This document shows, piece after piece, positions 1 through 7,726 of a stretch of 25,767 bases of DNA (position 1 is its first letter; every line of letters starts with the position of its first letter). The stretch comes from Euryarchaeota archaeon UBA102. Its GTDB lineage: Archaea > Thermoplasmatota > Poseidoniia > MGIII > CG-Epi1. A program made the position numbers and the translations under genes. Location of the stretch: assembly GCA_002509225.1 (NCBI GenBank), contig DAHL01000023.1:1-25767 (forward strand), read 5' to 3'. Under the pieces are notes generated by a model. The model was not told the DNA's origin. It did not search any database and saw nothing but the letters and a program-made list of their open reading frames with translations.

Positions 1-144
1 GTGTACCGTTACTGGAAAGTTTTCTGAAGTATTGCCTGTATCAAAATTAGTTATTCTACTGGCAGGCACACCTCCCATATATTTTCTACGAGTGTATGCT
101 ACTTTCATATTGCGATACATATTTGCATTAGTTTTCTTTGCCAT
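1..144 (-). CDS. rpl10e: 50S ribosomal protein L10e, N-terminal part (cut by window edge)
   Basis: Reading the minus strand from the ATG at 144 gives 48 open codons running off the window edge. The peptide begins [20 protein letters not shown] and continues with [11 protein letters not shown] and [12 protein letters not shown]. Archaeal L10e proteins share this N-terminus: a basic start, then MYR, YTRREY, GVP and the FDMGNT motif. L10e is the archaeal/eukaryotic counterpart of bacterial L16 and sits near the peptidyl-transferase centre of the large subunit. Only the first third or less of the gene is visible. It is divergent from sucC, with a TATA-like box at 177-184 placed for a very short leader. 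The match over 48 residues is specific; the rest of the gene cannot be judged. Confidence 0.88.
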   Translation of the reverse strand, partial: MAKKTNANMYRNMKVAYTRRKYMGGVPASRITNFDTGNTSENFPVTVH

Positions 145-176
145 AACTATCGACAGGCACGCGGGTAGCATTTGTG

Positions 177-184
177 TATTTAAG
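177..184 (-). promoter_or_regulatory. TATA-like box for rpl10e
   Basis: The minus strand reads CTTAAATA, matching the archaeal box consensus YTTAWAWA. Its centre is about 36 bases upstream of the ATG at 144, so initiation would leave a leader of roughly 10 bases. This is a sequence match only; no transcript evidence exists here. Confidence 0.5.
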
Positions 185-214
185 TTTTTACTTATTTTTT
201 GATGATGCGATTTC

Positions 215-222
215 TCTTATAC
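215..222 (+). promoter_or_regulatory. TATA-like box for the sucCD-gar1-tfb operon
   Basis: CTTATACA is centred about 25 bases before the sucC ATG at 243. No Shine-Dalgarno sequence precedes that ATG (TTAGACCCGT). Box spacing and missing SD together suggest a leaderless mRNA starting at or next to the start codon. Confidence 0.45.
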
Positions 223-242
223 AGTCTTACAGTTAGACCCGT

Positions 243-1412
243 ATGAATATTCATGAATACCAAGCTAAGGAGCTATTTAGAAAATACGAAATTCCCACCC
301 TTAGAGGTATTCTCATTGAAGAATCTTCAGACAGTCTCTCTGCTTGTAATTCTTTAGGTGGTGATTTGTGGGTTGTTAAAGCTCAGGTTCATGCAGGAGG
401 AAGGGGCAAGGGTGGTGGAATAGTTCTCTGTAAAAGTCAAGATGAAGTTTCATCTGCTTGTAATAATTTATTAGGTTCTAGACTTATAACTCCCCAAACA
501 GACAAAGAAGGAGTCTTAGTTCGAAAAGTCTATTTAGAAGAAGGTTGTCAAATTTCTAATGAACTGTATTTAGGTTTGGTTTTAGATAGGGAATCTGAAA
601 AATTAGTTTTTATGATCTCAACTGAAGGTGGAGTTGAAATAGAGGAAGTTGCAAAAGAAACACCTGAGAAAATTTTGAAATTATATATAGAATCGAATGG
701 TTCTATTGATTTACAAGAAGCTGAAAATATTTCTATTAATTTAGGACTAACAAAAAACCAAATACCAATTATGATTGATTTAATGCAAAAATTATCTAAA
801 ATGGCTTATGATTTCGATTGTTCATTAGTGGAAATAAATCCTTTAGTTGTCACAACTTCCGATGAAATCATTGCATTAGATGCCAAAGTCAATTTCGATG
901 ATTCAGCATTATTCAGACATCCTTCTATATCTGAATTAAGAGATTCTTCAGAAGACAACCCATTAGAAACTCGTGCCAATTCTGCAGGTTTGAATTATAT
1001 CAAATTAGATGGAGAAATCGGCTGCATGGTGAATGGTGCTGGTTTAGCGATGGCTACGATGGATATTATCAAATTACACGGAGGTGAACCAGCTAATTTT
1101 TTGGACGTCGGTGGTGGAGCTACACCGGATCAAATATCTGAAGGTTTCAGAGTGATACTTTCAGATCCAGAAGTAAAAGCAATTTTTGTAAATATTTTCG
1201 GAGGGATCATGAGATGCGATTTCGTAGCTGAAGGTATCATTTCAGCAGCTCAAGATGTAGATTTGAATATACCACTCATAGTCCGTCTATCTGGAACAAA
1301 TTCAGAATTAGGTAGGGATTTACTAAATCAATCAGAGTTACAATTAACGGCCGTATCTGACATGGATGAAGGCGCTCGTGTATCTATTTCTTCTTTGGAG
1401 GGTTCTGAATGA
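243..1412 (+). CDS. sucC: Succinyl-CoA synthetase (ADP-forming), beta subunit
   Basis: SucC is the ATP-grasp and nucleotide-binding subunit of succinyl-CoA synthetase, which interconverts succinyl-CoA and succinate with substrate-level phosphorylation in the cytosolic TCA cycle. The protein has 389 residues, the usual length. It opens with the family signature [15 protein letters not shown]. The ATP-grasp part holds [15 protein letters not shown] (45-59) and the metal-binding stretch EINP (197-200). The C-terminal ligase domain holds [11 protein letters not shown] (264-274), LDVGGGA (287-293) and [10 protein letters not shown] (317-326). The start has no SD and lies 25 bases after a TATA-like box, so it is probably leaderless. 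The stop overlaps the sucD start by four bases (ATGA), as expected for a co-translated alpha-beta pair. Confidence 0.97.
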   Translation: MNIHEYQAKELFRKYEIPTLRGILIEESSDSLSACNSLGGDLWVVKAQVHAGGRGKGGGIVLCKSQDEVSSACNNLLGSRLITPQTDKEGVLVRKVYLEEGCQISNELYLGLVLDRESEKLVFMISTEGGVEIEEVAKETPEKILKLYIESNGSIDLQEAENISINLGLTKNQIPIMIDLMQKLSKMAYDFDCSLVEINPLVVTTSDEIIALDAKVNFDDSALFRHPSISELRDSSEDNPLETRANSAGLNYIKLDGEIGCMVNGAGLAMATMDIIKLHGGEPANFLDVGGGATPDQISEGFRVILSDPEVKAIFVNIFGGIMRCDFVAEGIISAAQDVDLNIPLIVRLSGTNSELGRDLLNQSELQLTAVSDMDEGARVSISSLEGSE

Positions 1413-2278
1413 GTATTTGGCTTAACGAAGAAAGTAAAATCCTAATTCAAGGTATAACTGGAAAAAATGGACAATTCCACACTGAACACATGCTCGATTA
1501 TGGAACGAATATTGTAGCAGGCGTTACACCAGGAAAAGGGGGCTCCGATGTTTTTGGCGTACCTGTGTTCAATACTATTTCAGATGCCAAAATATTAGGT
1601 GCCAACGTTTCCTGTATTTTTGTTCCACCAGCATTTGCTTATTCTGCAATCAAAGAGAGTATAGATTCCAATATTGAATTAATTATAGTAATAACAGAAG
1701 GGATACCAGCATTAGATATGGTTAAGTTGAAAGATTATTCTAAAAATAAAAACGTACGCATAATTGGACCGAACTGTCCAGGAATCATAACTCCAGGAGT
1801 TGGTAAAGTAGGAATAATGCCAGGCCATATTCACAAAAAAGGCAGAATAGGTATTGTATCACGTTCCGGAACCTTAACATATGAGGCGGTCAATCAAGTC
1901 AGTGAAATAGGTCTAGGCCAATCTACTTGTTTAGGTATTGGGGGTGATCCAGTAATAGGCACTACATTCATAGATTGTTTAGATGCTTTTGAAAAGGATT
2001 CAGAAACTGATGCTATAATTATGATTGGTGAAATAGGAGGTAACGCAGAAGAGAAAGCTGCCGAGTTTGTAAAAACAACTGTTACAAAACCAGTAGTAGG
2101 GTTTATCGCTGGCAGAACTGCACCTCCTGGCAAACGCATGGGTCATGCAGGTGCTATAATCTCAGGAGGTATGGGTACTGCAGATGCCAAAGTTGAAGCT
2201 ATGAAAAATGCAGGCATTACTGTTGCAGAAAATCCAGCTTTAATAGGGCAAACATTATCCAAAGTATTAGGTAGGTAA
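1409..2278 (+). CDS. sucD: Succinyl-CoA synthetase (ADP-forming), alpha subunit
   Basis: SucD carries the CoA-binding Rossmann domain and the histidine that is transiently phosphorylated during succinyl-CoA/succinate conversion. The N-terminal CoA-binding part shows [14 protein letters not shown] (13-26) and PGKGG (41-45). GPNCPG lies at 120-125 and SRSGTLTYE at 151-159. The phosphohistidine sits in [14 protein letters not shown] as H246, the same number as in the E. coli enzyme. At 289 residues it is full length. GGAGG at 1397-1401, 7 bases before the ATG, gives a strong SD inside the sucC end. It forms the head of the operon with sucC; gar1 follows after 7 bases. Confidence 0.97.
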   Translation: MSIWLNEESKILIQGITGKNGQFHTEHMLDYGTNIVAGVTPGKGGSDVFGVPVFNTISDAKILGANVSCIFVPPAFAYSAIKESIDSNIELIIVITEGIPALDMVKLKDYSKNKNVRIIGPNCPGIITPGVGKVGIMPGHIHKKGRIGIVSRSGTLTYEAVNQVSEIGLGQSTCLGIGGDPVIGTTFIDCLDAFEKDSETDAIIMIGEIGGNAEEKAAEFVKTTVTKPVVGFIAGRTAPPGKRMGHAGAIISGGMGTADAKVEAMKNAGITVAENPALIGQTLSKVLGR

Positions 2279-2285
2279 ATCTATT

Positions 2286-2510
2286 ATGAAAATTATAGGT
2301 AATGTATTACACGCCACTGCAAAAAACACAGTCGTTGTACCTACAACAACTAAAGTAGATGTCCATTCTCGTGTTTATAATTACAAGGGTAAAGAAATTG
2401 GAAAAGTAATAGATGTTTTTGGTTCTGTTAAAAAACCATATCTGTTAATTGCCCCTAAAAAAGGTATAAGGGTTACAGAATTAATAGGTAAGGAGATATA
2501 TTGTAAATGA
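2286..2510 (+). CDS. gar1: H/ACA RNP protein Gar1
   Basis: This 74-residue protein matches archaeal Gar1, the small beta-barrel subunit of H/ACA ribonucleoproteins. Those particles guide pseudouridylation of rRNA together with Cbf5, Nop10 and L7Ae. Visible family features are the opening MKIIGNVLHATAKNTVVV, VHSRVYNYKGKEIGKVIDVFG (about 26-46, read as two adjoining stretches) and VKKPYLLIAPKKG (about 48-60). It lacks the Gly/Arg-rich tails of eukaryotic Gar1, as archaeal forms do. It lies 7 bases after sucD and overlaps the next gene, tfb, by four bases (ATGA). A gar1-tfb pair is a recurrent archaeal gene order, which supports both calls. Confidence 0.88.
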   Translation: MKIIGNVLHATAKNTVVVPTTTKVDVHSRVYNYKGKEIGKVIDVFGSVKKPYLLIAPKKGIRVTELIGKEIYCK

Positions 2511-3163
2511 TTTCCAATAGTGGCCCTGAATGGAAAAATTATAAACCAAAATCAGATGTTTCCATTATACCGAAACAACCGAAAAATAAAACAACATCAA
2601 AAGCTATTGAAATTATAAGAAGTATTTCTAAAATTCTCCCACTTTCACCCAAGATTCATAAAGAATTCATTTCTTCTTCAACAGATATCTTTTATGACGT
2701 TCATAAAAAAGGCCTTATCAAAGGCAGAGATACCGAAAAAGTCGCAACAACTATCGTGTATATTGTTTGTCGAATGAATAATCTTGCAATCACATTAGAT
2801 GAAATTGCAACTGCTTCAGGCGTTCCCAAAAAAGAAATTATTAGACTTCAGAAATTTTACTCTAAATCATTGCATTTTAAACTTCCACAACACGATTTAT
2901 TCGTCTTCTTAAAGCGTTTCAGTTCTGATTTAAGATTAGATCGGCGTACATTTGAAAGATGCGAAGATATTTTACAAATCGCATCAACAAATAATTTCAG
3001 CGACGGCCTTTCACCTAATACAGTTATAGGAGCTGTCATTTATCTCGCTTCAAAAATTGAAAAGGATAAAAGAAGCCAATCTACCATTTCAAAAGTAGTG
3101 GGTGTTTCTGAATTAACAATAAGGAACGGCTATCAACGTTTGAATGAATTTGTTTCTCAGTAA
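2507..3163 (+). CDS. tfb: Transcription initiation factor B (TFB) lacking the zinc ribbon
   Basis: The 218 residues are almost entirely the two cyclin-fold repeats of TFB, which bind the TBP-TATA complex and BRE DNA. Repeat 1 spans about 29-120, with RDTEKVATTIVYIVCR at 74-89. Repeat 2 spans about 125-216, with SPNTVIGAVIYLAS at 159-172 and SELTIRNGYQRL at 201-212. Normal archaeal TFB has about 300 residues and starts with a CxxC...CxxC zinc ribbon that recruits RNA polymerase. Here no such cysteines exist. The protein begins just after that domain, with SGPEWKNY (5-12) matching the GPEWR stretch that follows the ribbon in full TFBs. The in-frame codon directly before the ATG is TAA, so no upstream extension is possible. 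A GGAGA sequence at 2492-2496 is a plausible SD. The TFB-family call is strong; its role as activator, repressor or paralogue is unknown. Confidence 0.87.
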   Translation: MISNSGPEWKNYKPKSDVSIIPKQPKNKTTSKAIEIIRSISKILPLSPKIHKEFISSSTDIFYDVHKKGLIKGRDTEKVATTIVYIVCRMNNLAITLDEIATASGVPKKEIIRLQKFYSKSLHFKLPQHDLFVFLKRFSSDLRLDRRTFERCEDILQIASTNNFSDGLSPNTVIGAVIYLASKIEKDKRSQSTISKVVGVSELTIRNGYQRLNEFVSQ

Positions 3164-3181
3164 TTATTTTTATGCATTCTT

Positions 3182-3189
3182 GATATATA
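3182..3189 (+). promoter_or_regulatory. TATA box for the sdh operon
   Basis: GATATATA is centred about 25 bases before the ATG at 3211, in the 47-base gap after tfb. No SD precedes that ATG. This is a standard archaeal layout for a leaderless first gene. Confidence 0.55.
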
Positions 3190-3210
3190 CTGCCTTTATT
3201 ATGGACTAAT

Positions 3211-4053
3211 ATGGAAGATAAAATCTCCAATAATCCTCCTTGTGCTATACCTGGTGATGAGGGTATTTTTGCCACACGTAGAACTGATTGGTGGTGGGTT
3301 CAACCATTACTGGTGGCTTTAGGTTTAGGTACTGCAGTAATCTACATGACTTGGGCAGCTTTTTTAGGAGTCGATTCTCATTATTATTACGAAGGTGATC
3401 ATGAGGCCAATTATCTTTCACCGCTTTATTCTCCAGAATTCTACGGTGCACACGAACCCCTTTTTCATGCTGAAAAGCCATCATTTTGGCCAGATTTTCT
3501 TCCTTTTTCTCCCGCCTTTCTAATATTATGGGCACCGGCCGGTTTCAGACTTACTTGTTACTATTACCGGGGCACTTACTACAAGGCTTTTTGGGCAGAT
3601 CCACCAGCTTGTTCTGTTGGCGAACCTAGAAATAGTTATTGGGGTGAAAATTCAATGCCCCTCATTCTTCAAAATGTTCATAGATATATGCTTTATTTCG
3701 CAATTATTTTTATCTTCATTTTAGCTTACGATGCATGGCTTTCTATGTGGTTTGGTGGTAAACCCTTTGAAGGAAAATTCGGCATAGGTCTCGGTACTTT
3801 AGTTCTCTCTCTCAATGTGATTTTATTAGGAGGTTATACATTTGGGTGCCATTCATTAAGACATTTAATTGGAGGGTATGCAGATAGAATAGTCAAGAAA
3901 CCAAAGATTCAGCAAAAGGCTTATGATTGTGTGAGTTGCCTCAATAAAGATCATATGAAATGGGCATGGTTCTCACTCTTTTGGGTCTGTTTTACAGATG
4001 TTTATGTAAGGTTTCTCGCTGTAAAATTAGATTTCATAATATTAGGTGGTTAA
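3211..4053 (+). CDS. Succinate dehydrogenase membrane-anchor subunit, mycobacterial Sdh1-like
   Basis: This 280-residue protein has about five hydrophobic segments (near 30-52, 93-112, 157-178, 189-212 and 250-276). Its central motifs are WPDFLPFSPAFLILWAPAGF (93-112), TCYYYRGTYYKAFW, PPACSVGEP (131-139) and LILQNVHRYM (151-160). From memory, these match the anchor gene upstream of sdhA in mycobacterial Sdh1 (the Rv0249c family), of similar length. Conserved-looking C116, C134, H157, C213, H214 and H218 lie in or near membrane segments and could bind a metal cofactor. The mycobacterial relative has been reported to hold a membrane Rieske-type cluster; whether these residues are its ligands here is inference. 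The order anchor-sdhA-sdhB is the same as in mycobacteria. The protein would anchor the complex and pass electrons to quinone. Confidence 0.8.
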   Translation: MEDKISNNPPCAIPGDEGIFATRRTDWWWVQPLLVALGLGTAVIYMTWAAFLGVDSHYYYEGDHEANYLSPLYSPEFYGAHEPLFHAEKPSFWPDFLPFSPAFLILWAPAGFRLTCYYYRGTYYKAFWADPPACSVGEPRNSYWGENSMPLILQNVHRYMLYFAIIFIFILAYDAWLSMWFGGKPFEGKFGIGLGTLVLSLNVILLGGYTFGCHSLRHLIGGYADRIVKKPKIQQKAYDCVSCLNKDHMKWAWFSLFWVCFTDVYVRFLAVKLDFIILGG

Positions 4054-4060
4054 TTGGATT

Positions 4061-5863
4061 ATGAGTGAAGATATCAGAAAAGAATCTTGCGATATTTTGA
4101 TCGTCGGTGCTGGCGGTGCAGGATTACGTGCAGCTATAGCTGCAGCAGACGCAGATATGTCTGTATCTATTGTTTCTAAATCACTTTTAGGTAAAGCACA
4201 TACAGTAATGGCAGAAGGGGGCATAGCTGCATCATTAGGTCATGCAGATTCTAGAGATAATTGGAAAGTTCATTTCAGAGATACTATGAGGGGTGGGAAA
4301 AATCTCTCAAACTGGGAAATGGCCAAAATTCATGCAGAAGAAGCTCCAGAGAGGGTGCGCGAGTTGGAAACATGGGGTGCAGTTTTTGATAGAACTGAAG
4401 ATGGCAGGATAAACCAACGTAATTTCGGTGGGCATAGATATCCACGATTAGCCCATGTAGGTGATCGCACAGGTCTTGAAATCATTCGAACTTTACAAGA
4501 TCATGCAGTTCATCAAAAAAATATCAACATGTTTATGGAATATACTGTTTTTAGATTATTCAAAAAGAATGGAAAGGCAGTAGGCGCCATGGCTTATGAT
4601 CGTGCAACTGGTGAGATCGTAATCTTTGAAACCAAAGCAATCATACTGGCTACCGGAGGGATAGGCAAGGCATATCGTATCACTTCTAATTCTTGGGAAT
4701 ATACTGGCGATGGACATTCATTGGCTTATTTGATGGGTGCAGATTTGATAGATATGGAATTTGTACAATTCCACCCAACTGGTATGGTTTGGCCACCAAG
4801 TGTTAAGGGCACATTAGTCACAGAAGGTGTACGTGGTGAAGGCGGTATATTGGTAAATTCAGAAGGAGAACGTTTTATGTTTAATTACATACCAGAAGTT
4901 TTTGCCGCTGAAACGGCTAAAGATGAAGATGAAGCCAATGATTGGCTAGATGGAAAAGAGGGTGCAATGAGACCTCCTGAATTATTGACTAGGGACGTAG
5001 TTGCAAGAGCTATTATGAATGAAGTCAAAGAAGGAAGAGGTTCTCCTCACGGTGGCGTATTCTTAGATATAGCCTCAAGAAGGTCTCCAGAATATATTAA
5101 GCAAAAGCTACCTTCAATGTATCACCAGTTCAAGGAATTAGCCGTTTTGGATATTACTACCACTCGTATGGAAGTTGGTCCAACTACACATTATATGATG
5201 GGGGGCGTAAAAGTAGATGCAACTACCGGTTCATCCACTATAGATGGCCTTTTCGCAGCCGGTGAAGCTGCAGCAGGAATGCATGGGGCTAATAGATTGG
5301 GCGGAAATTCTCTTTCTGATTTATTAGTTTTTGGTAAATTAGCAGGACAAGCAGCATCGAATCATGCTAGCTCTACAGATTTTACACCTCCTGAACCTAA
5401 GGACGTTCAAACTGCTTTAGATGATTTATTGAGACCATTAAATGGAGAAGAGGGTATCTCTCCATATAAATTACAAGAAGAACTCCAAGAAATAATGGAG
5501 CAAAATGTAGGCATAGTTAGATCAGAAGAAGGTTTACAGAAAGGCATCGATGAATTAAACGTACTAAGTAAAAAATTAACTAATTTAAGAACCACTGGAA
5601 GCAGAAAGTATAATCCAGGATGGCACCTCTGTTTAGATTTACATAATATGATAATCGCAAGTAAAGCAGTAGCATCTGCTGCTCTGGAACGCACAGAGAG
5701 TAGAGGTGCGCACACCCGTTTAGATTATCCCAATTATGATGATGTTTTTGAAACTATAAATATAATAATAAGAAAAAGTCCAGATTCGATGTCTGTAGTT
5801 AGATCTCCTCTTACAAAGATGCCAAGCGATTTATCTGATTTCGTTCAAAAGGAGGTGGTATAA
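4061..5863 (+). CDS. sdhA: Succinate dehydrogenase flavoprotein subunit
   Basis: SdhA oxidises succinate to fumarate using covalently bound FAD. With the ATG at 4061 it has 600 residues. The FAD-binding Rossmann motif DILIVGAGGAGL is at 11-22. KAHTVMAEGGIAAS contains the flavin-linked H47. Active-site stretches are QFHPTGM (H238), TEGVRGEGG (R258) and THYMMGG (376-382). The FAD-proximal GLFAAGE (396-402) and RLGGNSL (412-418) follow. FGGHRYPRLAHVGDRTG and VWPPSVKG are typical of actinobacterial Sdh1 flavoproteins. An upstream in-frame GTG at 4046 exists, but the 4061 ATG gives the family-like N-terminus and follows AGGTGG at 4044-4049. The start is 7 bases past the anchor gene's stop. Confidence 0.95.
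   Translation: MSEDIRKESCDILIVGAGGAGLRAAIAAADADMSVSIVSKSLLGKAHTVMAEGGIAASLGHADSRDNWKVHFRDTMRGGKNLSNWEMAKIHAEEAPERVRELETWGAVFDRTEDGRINQRNFGGHRYPRLAHVGDRTGLEIIRTLQDHAVHQKNINMFMEYTVFRLFKKNGKAVGAMAYDRATGEIVIFETKAIILATGGIGKAYRITSNSWEYTGDGHSLAYLMGADLIDMEFVQFHPTGMVWPPSVKGTLVTEGVRGEGGILVNSEGERFMFNYIPEVFAAETAKDEDEANDWLDGKEGAMRPPELLTRDVVARAIMNEVKEGRGSPHGGVFLDIASRRSPEYIKQKLPSMYHQFKELAVLDITTTRMEVGPTTHYMMGGVKVDATTGSSTIDGLFAAGEAAAGMHGANRLGGNSLSDLLVFGKLAGQAASNHASSTDFTPPEPKDVQTALDDLLRPLNGEEGISPYKLQEELQEIMEQNVGIVRSEEGLQKGIDELNVLSKKLTNLRTTGSRKYNPGWHLCLDLHNMIIASKAVASAALERTESRGAHTRLDYPNYDDVFETINIIIRKSPDSMSVVRSPLTKMPSDLSDFVQKEVV
5851..5858 (+). promoter_or_regulatory. Strong Shine-Dalgarno that decides an ATT start for sdhB
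   Basis: GGAGGTGG inside the last sdhA codons matches the anti-SD core. Exactly 7 bases separate GGAGG from the ATT at 5863. The same 7-base spacing is seen for sucD (1397-1401 to 1409) and the FtsX permease (16896-16900 to 16908). The only in-frame ATG, at 5914, is 58 bases away and has no SD at a usable distance. Confidence 0.7.
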
Positions 5864-6606
5864 TTAAAAGAAAATTCATAATTCAAAGAGGAGATGATGA
5901 CGACAATCTTCGCATGGAGTCTTTTGATGTTGAAGTAGAGGCTGGTATGGTGGTTTTAGATGCAATACACAGAATACAATCAACAGAAGCTCCTGATTTA
6001 GCGGTTAGATGGAATTGTAAAGCAGGAAAATGCGGTTCTTGTTCAGCTGAAATAAACGGCCATCCAGGTCTCACCTGCATGACTCGAATTTCTGACTTTC
6101 CTGAAGAAGAATCAATCACAGTACAACCTATGAAAACATTCCCAGTAATCAAAGACTTAGTAACGGATGTTTCTTGGAATTATGAAGTAAACAAAAGAAT
6201 AGCCCCACATCAACATACAAAAGATTCAGATCCCCGCATGTTCCAAGAGGAAATCAACCGTACCCAGGAATTCCGTAAATGTATCGAATGTTTTCTATGC
6301 CAAGATGTTTGTCACGTATTAAGGGATCACGATTTGAAAGATGAATTCGCCGGTCCTCGTTTTATGGTACGCCTCGCAGGTCTTGAAATGAATCCTTTGG
6401 ATGAAGGTGATAGATTATCTGATATTAGAGAAAAGCACGGCGTCGGTTTTTGTAATATAACTAAATGTTGCACAACAGTCTGTCCAGAGAATATTACTAT
6501 TACGGATAATGCAATTATTCCATTAAAAGAGAGGGTTGTTGATGAATATTACGATCCTCTAAAGTGGATTTGGAATAAAACTATAGGTAAAAATTTCGAA
6601 GTTTAG
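5863..6606 (+). CDS. sdhB: Succinate dehydrogenase iron-sulfur subunit (probable ATT start)
   Basis: SdhB carries the [2Fe-2S], [4Fe-4S] and [3Fe-4S] clusters that pass electrons from the flavoprotein to the membrane anchor. With the ATT start there are 247 residues. The plant-ferredoxin site is CKAGKCGSC (C52, C57, C60) with C72. The second cluster motif is CIECFLCQDVC (C140, C143, C146, C150). The third is the CNITKCCTTVCP region (C197, C202 or C203, C207). DLAVRWNCKAGKCGSC is characteristic of the mycobacterial Sdh1 type. Between the in-frame stop at 5836-5838 and the ATG at 5914 there is no ATG, GTG or TTG. Starting at 5914 would drop the family's first beta-strand, which is encoded here (KRKFIIQRGDD). 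The ATT at 5863 shares one base with the sdhA stop. The function is certain; the start is inferred. Confidence 0.93.
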   Translation: MKRKFIIQRGDDDDNLRMESFDVEVEAGMVVLDAIHRIQSTEAPDLAVRWNCKAGKCGSCSAEINGHPGLTCMTRISDFPEEESITVQPMKTFPVIKDLVTDVSWNYEVNKRIAPHQHTKDSDPRMFQEEINRTQEFRKCIECFLCQDVCHVLRDHDLKDEFAGPRFMVRLAGLEMNPLDEGDRLSDIREKHGVGFCNITKCCTTVCPENITITDNAIIPLKERVVDEYYDPLKWIWNKTIGKNFEV

Positions 6607-6655
6607 CATTAGTTCTAAACAAAAACAGTAATTATCCCCCCCGAAGTAAGGGGTA

Positions 6656-7726
6656 ATGGTATCGGGCATCGATTCAGCCAAACTTATTTCAGATCTTGAT
6701 AAAGATAACATCACAATAGCCACAGTTTGCTCTCATTCTTCTTTACAGATTTTTCATGGCGCTAAATTAGAAGGTTTCAAAACATTAGGAATATCGGTAG
6801 GAGAACCACCGAAATATTACGATGCTTTCCCGTTAGCCAAACCGGATGAATTTATATCAATAGAAAAATACTCAGATCTCGCCAATATTTCGGATGAATT
6901 AAGAAAAAGAAATTGCGTAGTCGTACCACACGGCTCAGTAGTTCAATATCTAGGTGTCGACGCCTTTGAAGAATGGAATGTCTTAACTTTTGGAAACAGA
7001 CTTGCCTTGAGGTGGGAGTCTGATAGAAATCTCGAAAGAAAATGGTTAGAAGGGGCAGGACTCAAAATGCCTACAGAGATTTTAGATGCTAATGATATTT
7101 CAGGGCCTGTTTTAGTAAAATATCACGGGGCTAGCGGAGGTAGAGGTTATTTCATAGCTAGATCGGTCGCTGAATTCGAAGAGAATATCCAAGAAGGTGT
7201 CAAATTCACCATTCAAGAGTATGTTTTAGGAACGCGATACTATATACATTATTTTTACACGCCATTCAGCAACGATGGCTATACAGTTCAAAATGGCAAT
7301 CTTGAAATGCTCTCTGCAGATAGAAGAGACGAATCTAATATTGATGAAATCTACAAATTAGGTTCCCAAGAAAAATTAAAATCCGTAGGCATGTATCCTT
7401 CTTTTGTTGTAACTGGAAATATACCTGTAATTTTGAGAGAATCCCTAGTTCCTAGGGTTTTGGAAATGGGCGCTAATGCTATCAAAGGTTCCTTTGAAAA
7501 GTTTGGAGGAATGGTCGGTGCATTCTGTTTAGAAACAGTCGTAACAGATCAATTAGATATACGGGTTTTCGAAATTTCAGCACGGATCGTCGCAGGTACA
7601 AATCCATTCCCTTCAGGTTCACCTTATTCTGATTTTGTAGCTCCAGGTCTCAGTACTGGAAGAAGAATAGCACAAGAATTGAAAAGAGGTATCGAACTAG
7701 ATAGACTCGATGAAATTCTAAGTTAA
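6656..7726 (+). CDS. purP: Formate-dependent FAICAR synthetase (archaeal PurP)
   Basis: PurP is an archaeal ATP-grasp ligase that makes FAICAR from AICAR, formate and ATP. It replaces the folate-dependent transformylase half of bacterial PurH in purine synthesis. Length is 356 residues, standard for the family. Motifs are CSHSSLQIFHGAKLEGF (25-41), VVPHGSVVQYLG (89-100), VKYHGASGGRGYF (154-166) in the ATP-grasp region and FEISARIVAGTN (295-306). The 49-base gap after sdhB holds an AT-rich TAATTAT about 25 bases before the ATG that could act as a promoter, but it is weak. hutU begins directly after the stop codon, so the two are probably co-transcribed. PurP paralogues of uncertain substrate exist in some archaea, so the exact role carries slight doubt. 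Confidence 0.92.
   Translation: MVSGIDSAKLISDLDKDNITIATVCSHSSLQIFHGAKLEGFKTLGISVGEPPKYYDAFPLAKPDEFISIEKYSDLANISDELRKRNCVVVPHGSVVQYLGVDAFEEWNVLTFGNRLALRWESDRNLERKWLEGAGLKMPTEILDANDISGPVLVKYHGASGGRGYFIARSVAEFEENIQEGVKFTIQEYVLGTRYYIHYFYTPFSNDGYTVQNGNLEMLSADRRDESNIDEIYKLGSQEKLKSVGMYPSFVVTGNIPVILRESLVPRVLEMGANAIKGSFEKFGGMVGAFCLETVVTDQLDIRVFEISARIVAGTNPFPSGSPYSDFVAPGLSTGRRIAQELKRGIELDRLDEILS

Noticed and set aside
145..242. Possible small RNA or tRNA in the first intergenic gap
   Set aside because: No cloverleaf, box or stable stem is visible. The gap is explained by two divergent TATA-like boxes.
1894..2139. Open frame of 81 codons on the minus strand inside sucD
   Set aside because: It is a shadow of sucD with no recognisable motif and no start signal. 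The same holds for the minus-strand frames within sdhA (5407-5715), hutU (8245-8487), cysK (10267-10638) and the two ABC ATPases.
3245..3535. 96-codon minus-strand frame antisense to the sdh anchor
   Set aside because: No family resemblance. The plus-strand protein has clear Sdh-anchor motifs and fits its operon.
4046..4060. Earlier GTG start for sdhA adding five residues
   Set aside because: It would overlap the anchor gene and has no SD in front. The ATG at 4061 gives the family-like N-terminus and lies after AGGTGG.
6636..6655. C-run/G-run hairpin (CCCC...GGGG) directly before purP
   Set aside because: Only four G-C pairs form, and the flanking bases mismatch. It is too weak to call a terminator or riboswitch.
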